A stretch of DNA of 64,000 nt from Athripsodes cinereus (lineage: Eukaryota; Arthropoda; Insecta; Trichoptera; Leptoceridae). The notes below the pieces were generated by a model, which was not told the DNA's origin, made no database searches, and was given only the letters and a program-made list of their open reading frames with translations. The stretch is from the NCBI GenBank assembly GCA_947579605.1, contig OX388311.1, forward strand, positions 26,352,951 through 26,416,950. Direction: 5' to 3'. Below are positions 56,685-64,000 of the stretch, piece after piece. How positions within the stretch are numbered: position 1 is the first letter of the stretch; each line of letters begins with the position of its first letter. The position numbers and the translations under genes were made by a program.

Positions 56685-56840
56685 TTTACGAGTACCCCAA
56701 CTTTTGCGATCACTTCTGGAGAAGGCCTCTCTGTCAATAACTCCTACATCCATCGTATTCCGGTCAAATTTAGATTGTTGCGCAGCCATGACAATTGCCA
56801 TCTGCCCATTCCTCGTCTAGCTTCAATCTTGCCTTGTATT
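56685..56840 (-). pseudogene. RTE-like LINE C-terminus (family L), minus strand
   Basis: The minus strand reads GKIEARRGMGRWQLSWLRN, then LNLTGIRWM and PEVIAKVG. Same group as 18155-18265 (GIRSVEELF ... EVIANVG); one stop is visible. Confidence 0.6.
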
Positions 56841-56849
56841 ATTAATCGA

Positions 56850-57590
56850 ACCTATTGATATTAATGAAACAAATAAATAAACGTATAATTTCGCTAAATA
56901 AGTTAACTTACATAATTAAAACCTTCTGTTTATCATCAATTAAACTTATGTAACTAGCAGTGTTTTTTGCAGCTTTGTGAGCTAGTTAATAAAGGAATCT
57001 TTTACAGCGTTTAATTATTTTATTAATTAATTGTTATTAAAATGTCACTCCACAAATTTACATTCAATGACTATGAATTATAAAATAGCTGCCATATTTG
57101 TTAATATTCAAATATGTACTTTCACTAAAATATTTCAAACCTGTCTCGTTTAGAATATTCACCGTAATAAACTCGAAAATTATTTATTCAAGAATAACAT
57201 AGCCTCATACATTTATAAAATGAAGGTTGCTATTTATGCTTGGGAGTGTAAAAATGAAATTTGGTATAATGACGAGCATGCTTTATTCCTGAAAATGTTA
57301 CAAAATGCCTGAAGGTAAATCTCTACCGTGGTAACTCAATTTGACTTAGCTAATATTAGAATATCTAAAGCTTGGATTTATATGCAAAATCACGTCTTTC
57401 TGTTGGGTCTATCGGTCGGATCAGAATCCTTCATCATACTAAACAAGCTTACGGTGAATAAAGATTTTTAGAAAAAATTAACTTAATTTTTTGAAAAGTA
57501 CATCCATATTTACCTCAAAATATAATTTTTATTTAAACCACAAAATAAAATTCAAACAGTAATTCGGGTATTTTAACTTATTTATTTTAG
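56850..57590. other. AT-rich spacer
   Basis: No gene or repeat recognised. Confidence 0.35.
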
Positions 57591-57591
57591 A

Positions 57592-57670
57592 GGTGGCCGG
57601 TAGCCCAATATTTGTCTCGGACTTTTGATCGAGACATCGTAAAATCGATTCTTACCACTGCCGTCTTACT
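57592..57670 (+). mobile_element. SINE-X head (tRNA-derived)
   Basis: GGTGGCCGGTAGCCCAATATTTG, GTCTCGGACTTTTGATCGAG and AAATCGATTCTTACC line up with A box, anticodon arm and B box. The B box is degenerate. No acceptor stem, so not a tRNA gene. Confidence 0.55.
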
Positions 57671-57737
57671 CCATCTTAACGACAAAAGCATATTGCTAAC
57701 TGTGTTCGGGGTATATTCTCTGAAGAGATCTCTAGAA

Positions 57738-57908
57738 TAGGTCTCTCAATATTTTTTATAAGCTTACAAGTAGTGTATAAGGCAGATATTCGTAAATATC
57801 ACATATTAGACATAAAAATCTTAAATTCAACGATGAGGCATGTCTACCATCCTGAATATCTTTTTTTTTAATAATTAAAAATATAACGCGATGGTATAAT
57901 ATTGTATA
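57738..57908 (+). mobile_element. SINE-A copy, diverged
   Basis: AGGTCTCTCAATATTTTTTATAAG, GTATAAGGCAGATATTCG, CAACGATGAGGCATG, CCATCCTGAATATC, then a shortened end with GCGATGGTATAATATTG. Confidence 0.6.
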
Positions 57909-57911
57909 TGA

Positions 57912-58780
57912 AGACTGCCTTTAAAGTATTGTTAAAGCAACATTATTAGAAAATGCCATATTTACTCGAGAACCTATGTAAGTTACACGTATTTTTTTTT
58001 ACTATATTATCTATTTCTTCGCAACGAATCAACATAAATTTATATTCCACGATGCAAAAAATTGATTTGTCATGTTTATTTGATATGATTATGAGATTTG
58101 AAGGGGTCTGAATATTATTTTATCTCATCATATCATATTATATTATTATTATCTTATTTCATGTTTTTCTTTGCTTTTTGATATCCGAGACCACTTCATA
58201 AGAAAACCATCGAACCGTAAGACCAAACATATTGCGAGGCATATTATACCCGAAGTGGGATATACTGAGAATACTTTCACATTATTGCATTTGTATCCAC
58301 GGCTAGTATCAAACGCGTTTTAAACTTTAAATTAGTAAGGTAGCTACCTACTTATATGCCTACTGATGGAGAACAGCTGTTGTCCTGAGGACCTGAATCA
58401 AGAAAATAAAATCTGTCGACAGTTTCTGGTGTGGAAAGTTTAAGGCCGGACCCGAAAAATAAATATTTAATTACTTTATAATACGATGTTTTTTTTTTTT
58501 CATATATTCAACACAGCGTGTTTATGTTGAAAATATTTAATGAAGTTAATGAGGCACCTATGATACAATGCCTAAATGTCTTGGTTTCTTGTGGCGTGAC
58601 TGGATAACCTGTGTGTTCTTTACAAGCATTGCGTCTATTGGCTTCTCTAGCGATGGTGTTGATGTTGAAAGATAGAAATAGAAAATGAAAAACATAGTGG
58701 TATTTCTTGATTTGACAAGTCTAAAAAACAGTATTTTTGAGTTTATTATACGACATAAATGTTGTTGCTTATCAATAAGC
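57912..58780. other. AT-rich spacer
   Basis: CACCTATGATACAATGCCTAAATG.. near 58555-58650 (GTCTTGGTTTCTTGTGGCG, TGTGTTCTTTACAAGC, CTATTGGCTTCTC, GCGATGGTG) may be a very old SINE-A. No gene supported. Confidence 0.35.
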
Positions 58781-58797
58781 AATGTTACAAAAGTATT

Positions 58798-58983
58798 ATT
58801 AAAATGATTTTAAAACACTGTATAATTTCATAATAGGAGGACTAGTCCTCCTGATGATGCCAAGTAGAAGCCTTGGCGAAAACGTTTGAGGTGAATAAAT
58901 TTAATTTTAAAATTATAAAGTGTTTTAAAATCATTTTAATTATAATGAATTTCCAAAGTGTTAACACAAAAACATTTGATTTA
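58798..58983 (+). mobile_element. family D hammerhead-like element, copy D2, 13-bp duplication
   Basis: Flanked directly by TTACAAAAGTATT (58785-58797 and 58984-58996). Inverted arms: AAAATGATTTTAAAACACTG (58801 on) against its complement ending near 58937, 27 of 28 paired by eye. Between them: palindrome GGAGGACTAGTCCTCC, CTGATGA (58851-58857), T, GCCAAG-loop-CTTGGC, GAAA (58878-58881), ACGT, TT, GAGG. The end matches D1 from the core onward. Confidence 0.9.
58847..58891 (+). ncRNA. hammerhead-like ribozyme candidate in D2
   Basis: Same sequence as the D1 candidate, base for base, although the rest of the two elements differs. CCTC-GAGG makes a 4-bp helix I that the outer arms could extend. 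Activity is inference. Confidence 0.45.
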
Positions 58984-58999
58984 TTACAAAAGTATTTTA

Positions 59000-59500
59000 A
59001 CGTATGATTCATAATAATGATACATGAAGAAGCAAATGTCTGAGAGCATTAAATATTGAGTTGGTATTTGACTGGTATCTGACACACAGTCCTACCTGTG
59101 AGAAACGTTTTCTTTCTATACGACAATGTATCATATCAATGTTATATTTTAAACTTAATAAGATATTTGACTGTATCAAATAATATTCGTTATATGAGTG
59201 TGATTTGTGAACTATAAAATTTGAATTTCTTGAAAGACTCTCAGTGATGACTTTGAAAATAATAATGAACGAATTCACAATGAAGAAATGCTTCAATGCA
59301 GAAATAATACTTTTGTACGTTAAAAAAAAAACAATAAAAATAAAAAAAATAACATATAGGTTTCTGATATAGTTCCTGACGACATTTTCATTCTTTGTTT
59401 ATGATGTTGTTTAGTGTGTTGTTTAATTTTTTTGGAAATCCTACGTATTATTTATAAACAATAGATAATAATATGTAGGTTTCATTAAAGTAATTTCACA
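59000..59500. other. AT-rich spacer
   Basis: No gene or repeat recognised; A-rich run at 59320-59350. Confidence 0.35.
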
Positions 59501-59507
59501 ATAAAGA

Positions 59508-59752
59508 CTGCTACTATACCATCACGGCATATCCCGCAAGTAACTAAGCCAGAAGACCTGCTGTTCATAAATAACCTGCAAGCTGTCTTCTCCGACAAAA
59601 AAACAAGACATTCAGGATTGGTGGCAAACCTAATCGTTGAATTTATGATGTTGAATGTCTTTATTTTTTCGAACACCTGACATTTACAGGACACTCGAAA
59701 AGTTGCGGGGATAAAGTGGGAGATCAATTCTTTACCGGATTATCCACGGCAT
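59508..59752 (-). mobile_element. SINE-A copy, full length
   Basis: TACTATACCATCACGGCATATC to CTTTACCGGATTATCCACGG on plus, i.e. a complete minus-strand copy with moderate divergence. Head-to-head with the next copy. Confidence 0.8.
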
Positions 59753-59764
59753 AAATTTAAGTAA

Positions 59765-59938
59765 TAAATAAGACATATTACATCTCAAATTCAGCGATGA
59801 GGTTTGCCACCCATCTTGAATGTCTTATTTTTGAATCATCGGCACAGATAAGGCGGCCTGCATATTTATAACATGCAGCTTCTCTGCTGGCTACCCCAAT
59901 TGTGGGATATGTCGTAATGGTGTGTAGTGTAGTGTAAT
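59765..59938 (+). mobile_element. SINE-A copy, 5'-truncated
   Basis: Starts at AATAAGACATATTACATC and ends GGATATGTCGTAATGGTGTGTAGTGTAGTG. The tail repeat is (GTGTA)n-like rather than (TAG)n. Confidence 0.8.
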
Positions 59939-59939
59939 T

Positions 59940-60420
59940 ATTAATTTTGTTTAAACTGTAGGTATGTTTGAGAAAGAAAATAAAAACTCTTCTAAAAACT
60001 ATTAGTCACAATTTTATTGCCTTCGAAAAGGTTTTCCAAATGATAATTAATTGTTTAATTGATTAACTCTTTGCCATGAAATTATTTTTAACTGCACAGA
60101 CATTTAATTTAAAGAGTTTGTAAATACAATTTCAAGAGATGTTGTACATTTATATGTTTGTAGTTTTTTTCTTCTTTCATACGTATACAGCATTTCCACT
60201 TGATGTCACGACCTCGTCTTCTTAAGGTACCTACTTGTGATTCTACCGTACAAAATATACGAGCATTTCTTATCAGCAGAGAATACAATCGTTAATAGGA
60301 GCAGTGAAAAATAATAACAAATAAAAATTTCTAAATATAAAAAAACGTAATTTTGAAAAAAAAAGGAAATTTGAATGTATCCGAGGTAAGAAACACACGA
60401 CCCGGCACTTAGCTATAGTA
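59940..60420. other. AT-rich spacer
   Basis: No gene or repeat recognised. Confidence 0.35.
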
Positions 60421-60424
60421 GGAA

Positions 60425-60582
60425 AGATAGGGGCCCAGTCGTAGAGGGGTTGGAAAAGGCTTCTCTCCTGGCTATATAATATTCGAGAATGGACAGAGAT
60501 GAGAGGAACTGTTCGTGGATAAAAGAGGATGTATCTTAGAAGTGATTGTCAACGCCGGGGAGACCCGACAGAACACTTAAAG
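60425..60582 (+). pseudogene. RTE-like LINE C-terminus (family L), plus strand
   Basis: Plus-strand translation reads GKIGAQS, RGWKRLLSWLYNIREWTEM and VIVNAGETRQNT followed by a stop. It aligns with 18155-18265 and 56685-56840. One internal stop. Confidence 0.55.
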
Positions 60583-60790
60583 AAAAACAAGAATACAAAC
60601 ATCTTAGTCATACTTACTGTAATTTTTGTAATCGAAGTTCATCATATTTAATTTATTTTTTCATGATTTTTATTTTTTTCATTTAAAAAAAAAAAATATG
60701 GGCTTGAAATAAACCCAAGTTTATCTCAAACAGACACTCTCCCATCATGCAACCGATATTTTCGTTATCGTAAAATAACAGCACTGTTTA

Positions 60791-61099
60791 GCGGTAGCGG
60801 TAACGTGGTATTTTTGATAATAGTCCCTTCGCGCATCAAGACAAAATTAAGACCATATTCAAATCGTGTGAAGAGAAGCCCTGCTAAGCAATATTCTCCA
60901 GGGTTTCTCTTGACAAAATCTAAACATGATCTTAATCTAAATCATACGACGCGCGAAGTGACTATTGGTCAAAAATACATGCATACCGATCGCGCGGTAG
61001 CGGTAGCGTGGTGTTTTTGACTATATTCCCTTGGTGCGTCTGCCAAGATCAAGACTAGATTAAGATCGTATTTAGATTGTGTCAAGAGTAGCCCTGCTG
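60791..61099. mobile_element. foldback in direct-inverted-direct arrangement
   Basis: Segment 1 (60791-60884) starts GCGGTAGCGGTAACGTGG and ends GAGAAGCCCTGCT. Its inverted copy fills 60899-60985 (AGGGTTTCTCTTGACAAAATC to GACTATTGGTCAAAAATAC). A third, direct copy fills 60994-61099 (GCGGTAGCGGTAGCGTGG to GAGTAGCCCTGCT). All three are diverged by about 15-20% by eye. No coding capacity. Confidence 0.75.
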
Positions 61100-61104
61100 A
61101 TTTA

Positions 61105-62550
61105 TCGGGATCACCTGAGAACGATTGGATGGTCTTGAAACTTAAAAAGAACAGTCCTAATAAATATCAGTGATTGCAAGTATTGTTGCGAGGCAGTATG
61201 TGAGCATATAGTGAGTCAGTCTGAGTAATGAGTCCCATATAAATGCTAATATAAAACCTCTCCCGATTCTAGATATTATGCTTGTATCCATAATAATAAT
61301 ATTATGATATAACATTGTTCCACCTATAGTAATTTTACCCATTTATCTACCTATTTGTACATAAAATAATAGTCTTACATCAACACCAACATAGCAACAG
61401 AAAACTGTACGTGTATAATATCATCGCCGCCAAATTGTTTAATAAGCCAGTTAACCGAATGTAGTGGTTAGTTAATTAGCCGATATTCAATTAAATGGCT
61501 AATAAAAATTATCCAGTCGGATTTTTTAACGCAACGTTTTACATTACTAGCGCCGAAGTGTCAAATAAAGAAACTAAATTTCAACAATCGGGCTAGCTTG
61601 GATCAGGCAAAACACTCAGGTGCGTTATTGTGTTTCAATAAAAAGATACTCTAAAACATACAGAAAATAATGTGACACCTATTCGAAGTCGGAAATTCTA
61701 TGGAGTAAAGTTAAACCCACTTAACAATAAAAAATATATTTAAGTAGTTTCTAATGTTAATAAAACATTGTACTATCAACGAACAGGTTTTATGAAAGTA
61801 GGAAATAAAAATGCCCCTGAAATTTCTTTGTTGAGTGGTACCTACATAATAATAATTATTTTCTTATTGAGTAATCATCTTTGTGGCGACCGACGCGTTG
61901 GTCCGTAGCGTCATGCGTCGTCGTCCACCCTCTCTTCAGACAGGGATGCCAATTTAATCCCAATACTACCTATTATAATAACATTGTAATGTCGCTACAG
62001 TATGTAACATTTAATATTCCAGCGAGGTAACTAGTAGCTAAAGTCCCCTTTGAATAACAATGACATCGTCAGTTGTGCGTTATTGGCAGCCCTGTTTGCG
62101 CCTATATTATATTATACATACTAGTGTAATATCACCCGAGTTTGTCCAGGAATAAACAGAAAATTAACACTTGCAGTATATAAGTAAATTTATAAGAAAT
62201 TGTTAATCTTTAAATTACCTTTGCACATTACTATACATTTTGTCGAGTGCAATTTTATTAAGTATATGATTTTTCAAATCTTTATTTTGATTGATATTCT
62301 ACAAATTGAGATATAAAAATTATGTTCTGACAAAACATACTCAATACAAATCTGATAACATGGTGCCAACTGTCAATAGATAAAACAACATCTCTGTCGA
62401 TAGATAAAATACTTACCTATAATTTTTTAGACCTAAAAACTGCGTAGAGGATGAGACTTTGTATAGAGTGCATTGTTTTTATTCATGCTTAGTTACGGTT
62501 TCCATAAAATGTACAAATATACAAACATATAAACATCCTCTATCTAACTA
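61105..62550. other. AT-rich spacer with GC-rich patch
   Basis: The patch at 61884-61950 (GGCGACCGACGCGTTGG, GTCATGCGTCGTCGTCC) is unassigned and recalls the patch at 6303-6345 (GGCGACCGCCGACGCGG). No gene supported. Confidence 0.35.
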
Positions 62551-62555
62551 TGTAT

Positions 62556-62670
62556 ACCATCACGGCATATCCCAAAAGTATAGGGCCCAGGGACTAACTG
62601 CATGTATTAAACATACTTGTCGTCTTTTTTGTTGCAAATAAAGTAAAAGGTTCAGAATGTGTGATACACA
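62556..62670 (-). mobile_element. SINE-A 3' half
   Basis: ATACCATCACGGCATATCCC, GGACTAACTGCATGTATTAAACAT, TTCAGAATGTGTGATAC. Minus orientation, 5' half missing. Confidence 0.65.
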
Positions 62671-62674
62671 AATA

Positions 62675-63305
62675 TACGAACGAATAAAAATACTAATGTG
62701 TCAATTATATTATATTACATTGTTATTAATTTGTTACCAAATTACGTCAATTTTATCGACGTGAAAAGCTTAACATGACAAAACTTTATGAAAAATTAAC
62801 GCTCACTGACTTTTCAACTTTCTTTGCCGAGACCATTAACTACGAGTATGTACCGATGACTTAAGAATTTTTTTACATCATAACTCTTCCGAAAAGTGAC
62901 AAATTTCAAATTTTAAAGTGACCTACACTATTAAGTCTAGTATAAAGACACGTTTATATTTTTTCCATTATTTTCTGAGATAAATCATTCGTTTGTATTT
63001 TTTTTCTGCAAATGAAATTTAATAAATAATTTTTGTAAATTTCGATTACCCATAGTTTTTATACATCATACAGAACTCAATGAAAAGTTGTAAAATACAT
63101 TACCAACTTTTTTCGTCAGACTTTCATATTTATTTATTCATATGATATGATGATAAGTGTCGGTGAATGGCCTTACAGTTTACATACCTACTTGGACCAT
63201 TCACTCTAAACAAAAAAATATTTCATACATCTATACAAAGTTATGAATTGAGTATATTGATTTATACACTTTACTTCATTCACAATAAAACAATAAAAAT
63301 GTTAT
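62675..63305. other. AT-rich spacer
   Basis: No gene or repeat recognised. Confidence 0.35.
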
Positions 63306-63523
63306 GTCTTTATTAAATTAATTATTTTTAATTAATTAAATTAATTTTTTTTTTTTTTATTATTTTTTTTTTATTATTAATTAAATTAAATTAAATTAAA
63401 TTAAAATTAAAAAAAATTAAAAAAAATTAGATTAAAAAATTAAAATAATTAAAATAATTAAATTAATTAAAAAAATTAATTAAATTAAAAAAATAAAAAA
63501 AAAAATAATAAAATTAAATTAAA

Positions 63524-63567
<44 letters not shown>
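63306..63567. repeat. A/T low-complexity tract
   Basis: Built of AATTAAATT-type repeats, T runs and finally about 40 A residues (63524-63567). It may include assembly noise. Confidence 0.9.
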
Positions 63568-63569
<2 letters not shown>

Positions 63570-64000
63570 ACAAATTTTTGTATCTAGTGTTGCATTTTAC
63601 CATATCATCAATATACTCGTATACATATATGTCAAAAATATTTTAGATCTTAGCATGTATATTGTACAGACATTAAAATAAAAATTCTCACTATTTTACT
63701 TAGCTATTCTTTGTGATTGTTTCACAGTCATACTAAAGTATAAAAATGTTTCTATTCAGGTTTTTTCTATGGTATATTATAAAGTCCATAATATAATGCA
63801 ATAAAAGGGAATATATGACCCGTGTATGGACATTAAAAAGTCTGAAGGGATAGCACCACAGGAGCAGGTACAAACTAATATTGTTGTATTAAATATTCCC
63901 TGCCCTCGACATTATATTTAAGAATTTATAATATTATATGTAGAAAATTATTGAGAGAATTCACATAATACGTGTTTGTATAAACATATATTCTATGACT
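63570..64000. other. AT-rich window end
   Basis: No gene or repeat recognised. Confidence 0.35.

Noticed and set aside
57592..57670. tRNA gene
   Set aside because: A-box, anticodon-like and B-box regions are present, but no acceptor stem forms and similar heads occur at three other places. A tRNA-derived SINE explains it.

Overview
This window looks like intergenic, transposon-saturated DNA from an insect nuclear genome. It is very AT-rich, and no open reading frame resembles a host gene. The coding traces that can be recognised are nearly all broken 3' ends of LINE retrotransposons, plus one decayed DNA-transposon gene. There are no rRNA genes, no convincing tRNA genes, no CRISPR array and no bacterial-style operons. 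The mix of TE families (several RTE-like LINEs, an R4/Dong-type LINE, CR1/L2-like and jockey-like 3' ends, a Helitron, a hAT-like element, mariner-like foldbacks) and the frequent TAGGTA/TACCTA strings suggest Lepidoptera or Hemiptera. I cannot choose between them from sequence alone.

Layout. 0-9 kb: an 8-9 copy minisatellite (657-1047), copies of an abundant SINE-like repeat (called SINE-A here), a 270-bp palindromic MITE with TA target duplication (2568-2837), a 153-bp tandem repeat interrupted by a hammerhead-like element (3565-4180), RTE-like LINE tails and foldback elements. 9.4-12.2 kb: a candidate 2.85-kb DNA transposon with ~30-bp terminal inverted repeats and a possible ACAA duplication, carrying a decayed gene that looks like the DUF7869 family. 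12.2-25 kb: SINE and LINE fragments, a ~74-bp tandem array expanded inside a SINE-A copy, and foldbacks. 25.4-29.0 kb: a triple nest, in which a hAT-like element (perfect 8-bp duplication) contains an R4-type LINE, which contains a hammerhead-like element (perfect 13-bp duplication). 31.4-32.5 kb: the best preserved coding remnant, a 5'-truncated LINE with a YADD reverse transcriptase. 35-45 kb: dense SINE-A copies, including a tail-to-tail pair, and CR1/L2-like LINE tails. 47-50 kb: unique-looking DNA with good splice-site candidates and no coding frame. 50.9-51.9 kb: a small non-autonomous Helitron split by a foldback element whose two 200-bp arms are perfectly complementary. 53-64 kb: more SINE, LINE and foldback fragments and a long A/T low-complexity tract (63.3-63.57 kb).

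How the parts relate. The 3' end of SINE-A is nearly the same as the 3' end of the YADD LINE in this window, including a short hairpin and a TATAG/TAG-repeat tail. This is the expected mark of a SINE mobilised by that LINE. Separately, four short-element families (C, D, E, F) share a design: a core like CTGANGA, one extra T, a small hairpin, GAAA, then a short palindrome, placed between inverted arms. Three of them (D1, D2 and F, each on two ends) show 11-14 bp target duplications. The core resembles the hammerhead ribozyme layout known from Penelope-like elements and retrozymes. This shared design is the most promising candidate here for something little described.
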